NCBI RefSeq assembly: GCF_900184685.1
Contig: NZ_FXXL01000002.1
Location: 1 to 45,292 of the forward strand
Length of the DNA stretch: 45,292 bases
Direction: 5' to 3'
Source of the DNA: Butyricimonas sp. Marseille-P3923
Lineage (GTDB): Bacteria > Bacteroidota > Bacteroidia > Bacteroidales > Marinifilaceae
Shown here: in pieces, positions 26,707 to 35,256 of the stretch
Layout of the letters: each line of letters starts with the position of its first letter
Numbering within the stretch: the first letter of the stretch is position 1
Notes under the pieces: model-generated
What the model saw: the letters and a program-made list of their open reading frames with translations, nothing else
Database searches by the model: none
What the model was told of the DNA's origin: nothing
Program-made: the position numbers and the translations under genes

Positions 26707-26937
26707 ATGATTACATTAGATGAATTTGTGCAGAGATTTGCAGCAGAGTTTGATGAAACTCCTATTGAAACTTTTACTCCTGATACAGAATACAAAAAAT
26801 TGGAAGAATGGGGATCTTTGGTAGCGCTTTCAATTATATCAATGATTGATGAGGAATTTGATAAATTCCTTACGGGAGCGGATCTGCGTTCCGTGTCTAC
26901 GATTAAGGAATTATATAATTTAATACAAACTCGATAA
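26707..26937 (+). CDS. Acyl carrier protein 1
   Basis: 76 aa, acidic four-helix carrier. The phosphopantetheine serine is S37 in EEWGSLVALS; the usual Asp before it is Gly. Length and the downstream pattern (SMIDEEF) match ACPs. A closely similar second copy follows 12 bases after its stop, so this is a tandem duplication. It presumably carries an acyl intermediate for the KAS III, FabD and reductase enzymes nearby. The missing Asp may change recognition by the phosphopantetheinyl transferase. Confidence 0.82.
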   Translation: MITLDEFVQRFAAEFDETPIETFTPDTEYKKLEEWGSLVALSIISMIDEEFDKFLTGADLRSVSTIKELYNLIQTR

Positions 26938-26949
26938 ATTGATACGGAT

Positions 26950-27174
26950 ATGCAAAATTTCATAAAACAATTTGCGGAGTTATTTGAAGAAACGGATCCG
27001 GAAGTGTTTAAGGCGGGAACAAAATTCAGAGAGTTGGATGAATGGTCTTCCTTGATTGCTTTGGCATTAATCTCCATGATTGATGAAGAGTATGATATTG
27101 TACTTAATGGAGAAGATATTCGTGATGCGGTGACAATAGAAGATTTGTATAATAAAGTGTTGGAGAAGAAATAA
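26950..27174 (+). CDS. Acyl carrier protein 2
   Basis: 74 aa. The attachment serine is S34 in DEWSSLIALA, with Ser in place of the usual Asp. The following ISMIDEEY is shared with carrier protein 1, showing they are paralogues. The next gene, a reductase, starts 4 bases after the stop. Whether the two carriers hold different acyl groups or act in series is not shown by sequence. Confidence 0.82.
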   Translation: MQNFIKQFAELFEETDPEVFKAGTKFRELDEWSSLIALALISMIDEEYDIVLNGEDIRDAVTIEDLYNKVLEKK

Positions 27175-27178
27175 TATC

Positions 27179-27937
27179 ATGGGTTACAATCCATACTCTC
27201 TGGACGGGAAGGTGCTATTGATAACCGGGGCAGCCGGAGGAATTGGCAGAACTACTGCTATCGAGTGTTCAAGGTTGGGTGCGAGCTTGATTTTGACAGA
27301 CATAAATGAAGAGGGGTTGAAAGAAACTTTATCTTCCCTTGAGGTTGTTTCCGGTCAAGAACATCGCTATTATAAGATTGATCTTACCGAGGAACAAGAA
27401 ATAGCGGACTTGGTCGAGAATGTACCTGCTTTGGACGGGTGTGTTTGTAATGCCGGAGTCATGAAACTTACCTTAACTCAATTTATTACAATAGCCGAGA
27501 TCGAAAGGGTTCAGCGAATAAACTTGATAGCCCCGATGTTATTGACAAAATATCTCGTGAAAAGGAAGAGAGTGAAACGGGGTACTTCGATTGTCTTTAC
27601 GGCTTCGGCGGGTGGTGTTTTTCGGGTTTCTGTCGGGAACGGGATTTATGCTACCACTAAATGTGGAATAGATGCGTTTATGAGGACGGTGGCACTTGAA
27701 TTGGGACCTAAAGGTGTTCGATGCAATAGTGTTAATCCCGGTATGGTGGAAACCAATTTAGTGCGTAATGGACAATTCACGGAAGAAGATCACCGAAAAG
27801 AATTGCAAAACTATCCCTTGGGGCGATATGGGCAACCTTTAGATGTAGCCTTGGCCGTTATTTATTTGTTATCGGATGCTTCCTCGTGGGTGACCGGAAC
27901 TGCTTTAAAAATAGATGGAGGGATGACTTTAAGTTAA
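27179..27937 (+). CDS. SDR-family reductase B (FabG-like)
   Basis: 252 aa. The cofactor motif TGAAGGIG is at 16-23, with catalytic S143, Y157 and K161 (YATTK) and the C-terminal WVTGTALKIDGG. It pairs closely with reductase A at 22695 in layout: both have a short loop where FabG has NNAG (here CNAG). It is likely a 3-ketoacyl-ACP reductase acting on substrates held by the carrier proteins immediately upstream. Confidence 0.82.
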   Translation: MGYNPYSLDGKVLLITGAAGGIGRTTAIECSRLGASLILTDINEEGLKETLSSLEVVSGQEHRYYKIDLTEEQEIADLVENVPALDGCVCNAGVMKLTLTQFITIAEIERVQRINLIAPMLLTKYLVKRKRVKRGTSIVFTASAGGVFRVSVGNGIYATTKCGIDAFMRTVALELGPKGVRCNSVNPGMVETNLVRNGQFTEEDHRKELQNYPLGRYGQPLDVALAVIYLLSDASSWVTGTALKIDGGMTLS

Positions 27938-27942
27938 TACTT

Positions 27943-28701
27943 ATGGAAAGATTGTTACAAGGTAAGGTTTGTATAATCACGGGTGCTGCCCAAGGTATCG
28001 GTAAAGCTATCGTTGAGCGTTTTGCCGGGGATGGAGCGGTGGTATATGCTTTTGATCGGCAGGTTGGAGTAATGGAGCAATGGGTAGGGGCTTGTGCTGA
28101 ACGTTTCGGGACAAGAGTAATACCCGTTTGTTGCGATATTACGAATAGTGCAGAGATGAAAAGAGCACTGATGTCAATTCACAAGCAGGAGGGAAGAATA
28201 GATGTGCTGGTGAATAATGCGGGAGTGGTTTTCAACCGGAAGATGGGAATGATTGTTCGTGATGAAACGGAATTGATGTTTCGGGTGAATGTGATCGCCG
28301 TCTTGGAGTTGGTACAACTGGCCGCCCGATTTATGGCAAGAAATAAGACCGGTTCGATTGTGAATATTGCTTCTGTGACAGCTGTATTAGGATCGCCGGG
28401 ACAAGTTGCTTATTCGGCAACAAAGGGGGCGGTTATATCCTTGACAAAATCGGCAGCGAAGGAACTTGCTTCACAAGGAATACGGGTGAATGCGGTGGCT
28501 CCGGGAATCGTGGAAACGGAACGCTTCACTGAGTTGTACGAAACCACGGGAAACAAGATTGATCAACGCATAGGAAAAATTGCTCTCGGACGTTTGGGGA
28601 GCCCGGAAGACGTGGCTAATGCCTGTGCTTTTCTGGCTTCCGAGAGGGCTTCTTATATTTCCGGACAGATTTTAGGAGTGGACGGTTGTGCGTCAATATA
28701 A
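27943..28701 (+). CDS. SDR-family reductase C (FabG)
   Basis: 252 aa from ATG 27943; the longer open frame to 27886 overlaps the preceding gene and adds nothing recognisable. This is the most FabG-like of the three: TGAAQGIG (13-20), a standard NNAG at 91-94, S144, Y157 and K161 (YSATK), PGIVETERF after it. It probably reduces beta-ketoacyl-ACP with NADPH. It lies five bases after reductase B and just before the adenylate-forming ligase. Confidence 0.87.
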   Translation: MERLLQGKVCIITGAAQGIGKAIVERFAGDGAVVYAFDRQVGVMEQWVGACAERFGTRVIPVCCDITNSAEMKRALMSIHKQEGRIDVLVNNAGVVFNRKMGMIVRDETELMFRVNVIAVLELVQLAARFMARNKTGSIVNIASVTAVLGSPGQVAYSATKGAVISLTKSAAKELASQGIRVNAVAPGIVETERFTELYETTGNKIDQRIGKIALGRLGSPEDVANACAFLASERASYISGQILGVDGCASI

Positions 28702-28705
28702 AGGT

Positions 28706-30106
28706 ATGGTACTGAATATTAATAAGCATGATGCTGATTCTTTGGCGGTAGTAGATTCTGCCGGAAACAAGTTGAGATATGGGGAACTGGTGGAGTTTTC
28801 AGAAGAATTGAAACGAGAGCTCCCCAATCGTTCTCTGGTGTTCGTTTTTGCCGATAATGACGCGGGTGGGATTGCTTGGAGTATGGGATTCATAAATACC
28901 GGAATTGTCCCTTTGTTGTTGAATCCTAAGATAGATGGGGAATTATTGGAACAGCTATACTCAATTTACCAACCCGGTTATGTATGTGTTCCAAGTAGGG
29001 ATGCTAAACGATTCGGTTTTGGACAGAAGTTGAGTCGTTTCGGTTATTCCTTATTGAAAACGGGGAATATGGCTTATCCGCTACATGAGAAGTTATCGCA
29101 TCTTTTACCCACGTCCGGTTCCACGGGCAGCCCGAAATTGGTGCGGCACAGTTACGAGAACGTGGAGGCTTCCGCGTTGAACATCTCGACTTTTTTTCAA
29201 TTAAAAAAAAGTGATAGACCGCTACTTGTGTTACCCTTGTATTACACGATGGGGTTATCAGTTGTGTTCAGTCATTTGTTCGTTGGAGCGACTATTCTTG
29301 CCACGGATTTGAGTATGACACAGCGGGAGTTTTGGATTTTTTTAAAAGAACAAAAAGCGACGAGTTTCACGGGAGTACCTTACAGTTTCGAGATCTTGCG
29401 AATGATGCGTTTTTTCAGGATGGCTCTGCCCGATTTGGAGTTGTTGACACAAGGCGGGGGAAAACTGTCAAGGGAATTGAATCTTCAATTTGTGGAATAC
29501 GCACAACAAACAGGGAAACGATGGATAGCCACTTACGGTCAGACGGAAGGAACAGCCAGAATGGCGTATTTACCGCCGGAATTTGCTTTGTCAAAGTGTG
29601 GTAGTATTGGTAAAGCTGTGCCTAACGGGGAATTGTACCTGACGGACACGGGGGGACAAGTGATTGAGGAAAATAATCGGGAGGGAGAATTGTGCTACCG
29701 GGGAAAGAATGTGACATTGGGGTATGCCTTGTGTAAGGAGGATTTGGCTTTGGGAGATACGCGAAACGGAAGTCTGAAGACGGGAGATTTGGCGTATCGG
29801 GATAGTGACGGATTTTATTATATCGTGGGGCGTACAGGGCGTTTCCTGAAGCTATACGGGACTCGGGTAGGGTTGGACGAGTGCGAGCATATCATTAAAT
29901 CGAAATACCCGATAGAATGCGGTTGTGTGGGAACGGACGTGAAGATGATGGTTTACATTACGCGACCCGAACTGCAAGAACAGGTAAAAGGAGAACTGGT
30001 GGTAAAGACCGGGATTGTGGCTTCGGCTTTCGAGGTAAGGGTGATTCCCGAGTTGCCTAAGAATAACGTGGGGAAGATTTTGTATAGTAAATTGAGTAAC
30101 CAATAA
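28706..30106 (+). CDS. Adenylate-forming acyl-ACP/CoA ligase
   Basis: 466 aa from ATG 28706; a GTG at 28688 overlaps the previous stop and would add six residues. ANL-superfamily motifs are in order: the P-loop PTSGSTGSPK near 135-144, ATYGQTE near 275, KTGDLAYRD near 365 with GRTGRFLK after it, and the C-terminal lysine near K457 in NNVGKILYSK. It would activate a carboxylic acid as acyl-AMP and transfer it to a thiol. The carrier protein immediately downstream (2 bases) is the obvious acceptor. The acid is unknown. Confidence 0.85.
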   Translation: MVLNINKHDADSLAVVDSAGNKLRYGELVEFSEELKRELPNRSLVFVFADNDAGGIAWSMGFINTGIVPLLLNPKIDGELLEQLYSIYQPGYVCVPSRDAKRFGFGQKLSRFGYSLLKTGNMAYPLHEKLSHLLPTSGSTGSPKLVRHSYENVEASALNISTFFQLKKSDRPLLVLPLYYTMGLSVVFSHLFVGATILATDLSMTQREFWIFLKEQKATSFTGVPYSFEILRMMRFFRMALPDLELLTQGGGKLSRELNLQFVEYAQQTGKRWIATYGQTEGTARMAYLPPEFALSKCGSIGKAVPNGELYLTDTGGQVIEENNREGELCYRGKNVTLGYALCKEDLALGDTRNGSLKTGDLAYRDSDGFYYIVGRTGRFLKLYGTRVGLDECEHIIKSKYPIECGCVGTDVKMMVYITRPELQEQVKGELVVKTGIVASAFEVRVIPELPKNNVGKILYSKLSNQ

Positions 30107-30107
30107 A

Positions 30108-30356
30108 ATGAAAATAATAATAATGGAGCAGAAATATAACAAGGTATTCACGGAAGTCTTTGGTGTGGCAGAGAATGTTTTGAATGATGATTTTTCAAAG
30201 GATAGTGTAAAGGAGTGGGATTCCGTGCATCAATTGAATGTAATTGCATTACTGGAAGAAACGTTTGATATCATGTTTGAGCCGGAAGATATCATGGGTT
30301 TCACGTCTTATAAGACGGGCAAAGAGATATTGAGAGTGTACGGGGTGGAAATTTAA
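30108..30356 (+). CDS. Acyl carrier protein 3
   Basis: 82 aa from ATG 30108, or 77 aa from ATG 30123; the second Met may be the true start because MKIII is not conserved-looking. The attachment serine is in the standard context EWDSVHQL (S39 by the long start), unlike the altered contexts of carriers 1 and 2. It is wedged between the ligase and KAS III B, so it probably receives the starter acyl group and presents it for condensation. Confidence 0.85.
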   Translation: MKIIIMEQKYNKVFTEVFGVAENVLNDDFSKDSVKEWDSVHQLNVIALLEETFDIMFEPEDIMGFTSYKTGKEILRVYGVEI

Positions 30357-30369
30357 CACGGTAAGACTT

Positions 30370-31428
30370 ATGGCAAGGTGGGAGATAAAAAACGTGAGAG
30401 TGGCAGGAGTTGCGGCAGCTGTTCCTCGAAACGTGATTCATACGACGGATTTTGACTTTTTTACCCCGGAAGAAGCCGAGGTATTCAATAATACGGTTGG
30501 TATTAAGCAAAGACATCTTGCTTCGGATGATGTTTGCGCATCGGATCTGTGTTTTGCTGCTGCGGAAAAACTTTTAGCTGACTTGAAGTGGGAACGAGAG
30601 AGCGTGGATGTTTTGATATTCGAGTCGGTAACCGGAGATTATAAAACTCCGCCCACGTCTTGTTTATTGCAGGAACGGTTGGGATTTTCGGAGAATTGTT
30701 TCACGATGGATATCCCGATGGGGTGTTGCGGTTGTATGTATGCCATTACAACAGGAGGAAATTTATTATCTTCCGGTAGCGTGAAACGCGCCTTATTGCT
30801 TGTCGGGGACACGGCTTTAAGAATGGGATCCATGAAAGATAAAAGCCGAGTACCGTTGTTTGGTGATTGTGGTACGGCAATGGCGTTAGAATATGATCGG
30901 ACAGCACATGACATCGTGGTTGATTTTCACTCGTACGGGAAAGGATACGAGGCGTTGATGACTCCCCACGGGGGATTTCGTCACCCGATCACGGAAGAGT
31001 CTTTCGTGTATGAAGATTTCGGGCACGGGATTGTTCGAGCACCCGTGCACACGTTGATAAACGGAATGAACGTGTTTTCTTTTGCGATTTCCAAACCACC
31101 CAAGTCGATAGAAACCTTTATGGCGGATTATAATATTGACAGAGATCATGATATAGACTATTTTCTTATCCATCAAGCAAACAAGATGATTGTTGATCGG
31201 ATTGTTAAAAAATTGAAGTTGCCATTAGGAAAGGTACCATATAATTTGGAAGAATTCGGGAATCTGGGGGGAGCTTCTATTCCCTCGTTAATGGTGACAC
31301 GTTTGCGGGAACAATTGATAAAAGAAGAGAAAACTTTACTTATGTCTTCTTTCGGATTAGGATTGACTTGGGGAACCGTGTGGATGAAGTCCCAACCGAT
31401 GATTGTGCCCGAGTTGGTTTTGGTATAG
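30370..31428 (+). CDS. 3-oxoacyl-ACP synthase III (KAS III) B
   Basis: 352 aa. The triad is complete: C119 in DIPMGCCG, H268 in FLIHQANKM and N298 in EEFGNLGG. It shares the GGFRH segment (201-205) and a similar length with KAS III A but is clearly a separate enzyme. The double-Cys context (C119-C120) is unusual. It follows ACP3 by 13 bases and ends the acyl block. With KAS III A it gives the cluster the means for two different condensations or two rounds. Confidence 0.88.
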   Translation: MARWEIKNVRVAGVAAAVPRNVIHTTDFDFFTPEEAEVFNNTVGIKQRHLASDDVCASDLCFAAAEKLLADLKWERESVDVLIFESVTGDYKTPPTSCLLQERLGFSENCFTMDIPMGCCGCMYAITTGGNLLSSGSVKRALLLVGDTALRMGSMKDKSRVPLFGDCGTAMALEYDRTAHDIVVDFHSYGKGYEALMTPHGGFRHPITEESFVYEDFGHGIVRAPVHTLINGMNVFSFAISKPPKSIETFMADYNIDRDHDIDYFLIHQANKMIVDRIVKKLKLPLGKVPYNLEEFGNLGGASIPSLMVTRLREQLIKEEKTLLMSSFGLGLTWGTVWMKSQPMIVPELVLV

Positions 31429-31479
31429 TAATTTGAGAGTCTTGTGCAGAATAGATTTGATAAAGTTCCGGCAAACTAT

Positions 31480-32640
31480 ATGTATAATATTTTAGTACTT
31501 GATGGCGGAACGCAGGGACTAATAATAGTCAAGTCTTTACGTAAACTGGGTAACAGAGTCGTGATGATATATCACGGAAAACATTCGTACGCGGATGATT
31601 CAAAATATGTTTCGAAAAAATATTTCTGTAACTTAAAAGACGATACTGTTTTATTCTATGACTTCGTTGTTGATGTTGTAAGAAAAGAAAAGATAGATGC
31701 GGTTATTCCGATGTCAGATATGGCTTCTAAGTTTTTAAGTAAAAATAAAGAGGCATTATCACAATATGTTAGGTTCCAAGTTCCGGATTATAATGTATTT
31801 GAGAATGGATATGATAAAAACAAATTGATGAGTTTATGCAAGGCTAAAAATTATCCACATCCATTTACAATCAATTCATTAGAGAATATAGAAAAAGTCG
31901 GTAAAGAGAAATGCGTGTTTCCGCTATTAATAAAACCTAATCATACCTGTGGAGGAAGAGGCATGACGCTGGTTCATTCCTATGAAGAGTTATTGGAAAA
32001 ATATCCGATAATTTATGCCCAATATGGTGATTGTCATTTGCAGAAATACATAAAACAAGGTGGAGCTCAAGTGGAAGTTCAGCTATACGTGAACGAGAAG
32101 CAGGAGTTGGTATGTTCGTCTGTCATTTATAAATATAGATGGTATCCGGAAAATGGAGGAAGTAGTTGTTGTGCCGTAACTGTTGAGAATAAGGAAGTGG
32201 TAGAGATTTGTTATAATCTGTTGAAAGATTTAGGTTGGGTAGGCTTTGCTGATTTTGATCTTATCGAAGACCCGGAAGAAGGTGATTTGAAAATCATGGA
32301 GTTAAATCCAAGAGTACCGGCTTGCGTTAAAGCGGCGATTGTTTCGGGTATAGATTGGGGAAGAATTATTTTAGACGAGTATATGGGAAATCCTCAACAA
32401 AAATACGAGTATCGCTATGGTAAATTTTTAAGGCATATCGGTTTTGAAATGTTATGGTTCTTTTATTCATCCAAACGTTTCAATACATACCCGAGTTGGT
32501 TCCGTTTTTTGGGTAAAAATTTGTATTTTCAGGATTTAGATATTAAAGACCCATTACCTTTTATTTGGGGAACCATGCATAATATAAAAAAGCAACTAAG
32601 CCCGTCTTTTAGAAAATCTAAAGATGGAACTAGAGTTTAA
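31480..32640 (+). CDS. ATP-grasp ligase, second copy
   Basis: 386 aa from ATG 31480. The open frame reaches a GTG at 31444, but the family fold begins at NILVLDGGTQGLIIVKSL. ATP-grasp pieces include FPLLIKPNHTCGGRGMT (about 145-160) and LKIMELNPRVPACVKA (about 270-285). It is not closely related to the ATP-grasp at 17555. CarB/PurK-like ligases of this shape also include peptide-type ligases that attach amino acids. The codon use is more AT-rich than in the acyl genes. Substrate unknown. Confidence 0.72.
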   Translation: MYNILVLDGGTQGLIIVKSLRKLGNRVVMIYHGKHSYADDSKYVSKKYFCNLKDDTVLFYDFVVDVVRKEKIDAVIPMSDMASKFLSKNKEALSQYVRFQVPDYNVFENGYDKNKLMSLCKAKNYPHPFTINSLENIEKVGKEKCVFPLLIKPNHTCGGRGMTLVHSYEELLEKYPIIYAQYGDCHLQKYIKQGGAQVEVQLYVNEKQELVCSSVIYKYRWYPENGGSSCCAVTVENKEVVEICYNLLKDLGWVGFADFDLIEDPEEGDLKIMELNPRVPACVKAAIVSGIDWGRIILDEYMGNPQQKYEYRYGKFLRHIGFEMLWFFYSSKRFNTYPSWFRFLGKNLYFQDLDIKDPLPFIWGTMHNIKKQLSPSFRKSKDGTRV

Positions 32641-32688
32641 TGGTTTGATATTTCTTGATTGGTAACACATTTGGGTTTCTACACGAAA

Positions 32689-33699
32689 ATGACGGATATA
32701 AAGACAGTTTTGTATACACCGGAGTGGCACGAGAGGTTATTGACTTTCATGATTGCAGAATATCCTAATAGGAGTCGATCTTATCTGGATTGGTGGTTGA
32801 CTAATTTGGATCATGGAAAACAGGAAAATTGGAATAAGACCGTGATCTTGATGAATGAAAATAAGATTATTGGTTGTACAACTGCTAATGAAACAAGAAT
32901 GTCATTGCATGAAGGGAAAGAAAAGAATGTTTTTTTTGTTGCGAACGTGATTATTTCCAGTCATTTCAGGGGAAAAGGATTAAGTAAAATGTTATACGGT
33001 CATATAAATCAATTTACGAATTGGTTTTCGACAGGTATTACGGATATTGCGTGGAATATACAATCTAAGCTAATGGATGTATTCATTAAGCTTGATCCGG
33101 TGAGAGTGTATATTTCATTGAATCGATTTGTTGTAACTGCCGCTTTAAAGAAAATAGGACTTTTAAGGTATAAACCCGGAGAAAATTATCCCGATACATT
33201 TGAATTAAACAAGAACGAATTATTCGTGAAAGTCGATGATGTTGAAAAAACAGATATTCCTGAAAATGGTTATTGGATGGAGGATACAGTTGAGTTTGTT
33301 CGTGACAGGTCATTCTTGAAAAATAGATTCTTCAATATGTATAGGAAGGATGAGTATCATATGTATAATTATCTGATTGATGGAATAACGAAGGGGTATT
33401 TGGTCGTGAGAAAAACACGTCTTAGCGGGATTGATATGTTGTCCCTGGTGGATTTCAGGTGTAGCCGATCTATTTACGAGAGGAGAATGATGCTAGCTGT
33501 TGTAAAATTGGCAAAAATGAATAAAATAGGTATCGTTATCACCTTAACATCGAGAAATTATTCATGGATTTCATGTAACCCGTTGACAATAAAAATGAAA
33601 AAAAAATTGCATACTGCAACAGGTGATCCAAAGATGATGAGAAATGAAAATATTTTGATCACGTCAGCAGATTCAGATTTGGATTTTGTGTATTATTAA
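32689..33699 (+). CDS. Long GNAT-family acyltransferase
   Basis: 336 aa from ATG 32689; a TTG at 32659 adds ten residues without support. The acetyl-CoA binding region is visible at VANVIISSHFRGKGLSKMLY (about 80-100). At 336 aa it is about twice a single GNAT domain, so a second half (about 180-336) may be a degenerate copy, as in FemAB-like proteins. It lies 48 bases after the ATP-grasp gene and overlaps the deacetylase frame only marginally. It could transfer the product of the ATP-grasp reaction or an acyl group to a sugar. Confidence 0.6.
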   Translation: MTDIKTVLYTPEWHERLLTFMIAEYPNRSRSYLDWWLTNLDHGKQENWNKTVILMNENKIIGCTTANETRMSLHEGKEKNVFFVANVIISSHFRGKGLSKMLYGHINQFTNWFSTGITDIAWNIQSKLMDVFIKLDPVRVYISLNRFVVTAALKKIGLLRYKPGENYPDTFELNKNELFVKVDDVEKTDIPENGYWMEDTVEFVRDRSFLKNRFFNMYRKDEYHMYNYLIDGITKGYLVVRKTRLSGIDMLSLVDFRCSRSIYERRMMLAVVKLAKMNKIGIVITLTSRNYSWISCNPLTIKMKKKLHTATGDPKMMRNENILITSADSDLDFVYY

Positions 33700-33709
33700 G
33701 TCAGGAATC

Positions 33710-34561
33710 ATGAACATACTAACTTTTGATATAGAGGATTGGTGGGCATATGAATATTATAAACTAGGCAATAAAGTTGATTGGCTGCCTCGTTTAAATG
33801 ATTATTTGGAGCGTATTTTGGATATTCTTGAGGAGCATGGTTATAAAGCAACTTTCTTTATTCTTGGCGAGATGGCTCGTTGTGCTCCGGATGTCGTTCG
33901 TAAAATAGATCGGGCAGGGCATCATATAGGAAGTCATTCCAATTCTCATACTTTTTTGTATAAATTTGATTATGCCGGAGCGGAAGAAGATACACGAGTG
34001 GGAATTGATTCTATCGAGCAGTTAATAGGTAGAAAAATCACGGCTTATCGAGCTCCTGCTTTTTCAATTTCGGATGAGAACAAGTATATCTTTGAAATTT
34101 TGCATAAGTACGGGATTGAAATTGATTCTTCGGTTTTCCCGGCTAATCGTTCTTTTGGCGGTTTTAATAATTTTCAGACAGATCGGCCTGCGATAGTAGA
34201 ATACAATGGGATTCGTATTAAAGAGTACCCGATCCCCATGGTCACGTTGTGTGGAAAATCCGTGGCCTATTCCGGGGGAGGATATTTTCGATTGTTTCCT
34301 TATGGCATGATTCGTTCTTTCGTGAGGGAACACGATTACGTGATGACGTATTTCCACATGAAGGATTTTGATAATAAACAGGAAAGGCGTTATAAAGGAT
34401 GGGAACGAGAACCCGCTGCAATACGTTATTTTAAAACTTATTACGGGCTTAAAGGGAGTTTTGGGAAGTTTCAAAAGTTGGTCAAAGACTTTGAGTTTAT
34501 TTCTCTTCAAGAAGCTGATAATTTATTTGATTGGCAAAAACAACGAATCATAAATATTTGA
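33710..34561 (+). CDS. Polysaccharide deacetylase (NodB-fold, exosortase-locus type)
   Basis: 283 aa from ATG 33710, with TFDIEDWW at 4-11 as the first metal motif and the SHSNSH histidine pair (metal ligands) near 83-88; RAPAFSIS is the third motif. There is no signal peptide, so it should act in the cytoplasm on a nucleotide- or lipid-linked sugar. The TFDIEDWW form is the one found in EPS loci with exosortase systems. Removal of an N-acetyl group would free an amine for the acyl or amino-acid groups made elsewhere in this locus. Confidence 0.85.
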   Translation: MNILTFDIEDWWAYEYYKLGNKVDWLPRLNDYLERILDILEEHGYKATFFILGEMARCAPDVVRKIDRAGHHIGSHSNSHTFLYKFDYAGAEEDTRVGIDSIEQLIGRKITAYRAPAFSISDENKYIFEILHKYGIEIDSSVFPANRSFGGFNNFQTDRPAIVEYNGIRIKEYPIPMVTLCGKSVAYSGGGYFRLFPYGMIRSFVREHDYVMTYFHMKDFDNKQERRYKGWEREPAAIRYFKTYYGLKGSFGKFQKLVKDFEFISLQEADNLFDWQKQRIINI

Positions 34562-34620
34562 TTTTTTTTCTATCGTGTAATAGAAAATGTTTGTGTTTTT
34601 TCTTGTTGTTATAAAATTTC

Positions 34621-35256
34621 ATGGTGGTGTATAAATATTTTTTTAAGCGTGTGATTGACTTTATCGCAGTATTCTGTGTATTGTCGGTTATTTGGCCGAT
34701 TTTAGGAATTATTGCTATATGGCTTTTTTTCGCGAACAAGGGTGCGGGAATTTTCTTTGTACAAGAAAGACCGGGTAAAAATGGAAAAATATTTAAAGTC
34801 ATAAAGTTTAAATCCATGACTGATGAGCGTGATAAAGATGGAAAGTTATTACCGGATGCGTTAAGACTTACAAGAGTGGGACGTTTTATTCGCGGGACTT
34901 CGATAGATGAATTGCCTCAGCTTTTTAATGTGCTGAAAGGTGATATGTCGCTTATAGGACCAAGACCGTTAGTTATCCAATATCTCCCTCTGTATTCCGC
35001 GGAACAAAATCGAAGGCATGAAGTACGACCCGGGATTACCGGTTGGGCTCAGGTTCATGGTAGAAATTTGCTTTTGTTGAGTAAAAAATTCGAATATGAT
35101 GTGTGGTATGTCGATCACTGTACCTTAATGACTGATATAAAGATTGTTTTTATTACGATTAAAAAAATCTTTACCAAAGAAAATATCGGAGAAGGTGCGG
35201 GGAATATGAAGGAAGTGGATGATCTTCATTTTTTAGAGCGGTTAAAAAAACAATGA
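34621..35256 (+). CDS. PglC-type initiating phosphoglycosyltransferase
   Basis: 211 aa, the short monotopic form. One re-entrant hydrophobic helix at about 11-38, then the conserved ERPGKNGKIFKVIKFKSM and the catalytic Asp-Glu pair D96-E97 in TSIDELPQ, followed by LKGDMSLIGPRPL. It transfers the first sugar phosphate from a UDP donor to undecaprenyl phosphate at the inner membrane. The C. jejuni PglC uses UDP-diNAcBac, which fits the PglE-like aminotransferase at 37966. The 59-base upstream gap has no promoter I could support. Confidence 0.9.
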   Translation: MVVYKYFFKRVIDFIAVFCVLSVIWPILGIIAIWLFFANKGAGIFFVQERPGKNGKIFKVIKFKSMTDERDKDGKLLPDALRLTRVGRFIRGTSIDELPQLFNVLKGDMSLIGPRPLVIQYLPLYSAEQNRRHEVRPGITGWAQVHGRNLLLLSKKFEYDVWYVDHCTLMTDIKIVFITIKKIFTKENIGEGAGNMKEVDDLHFLERLKKQ

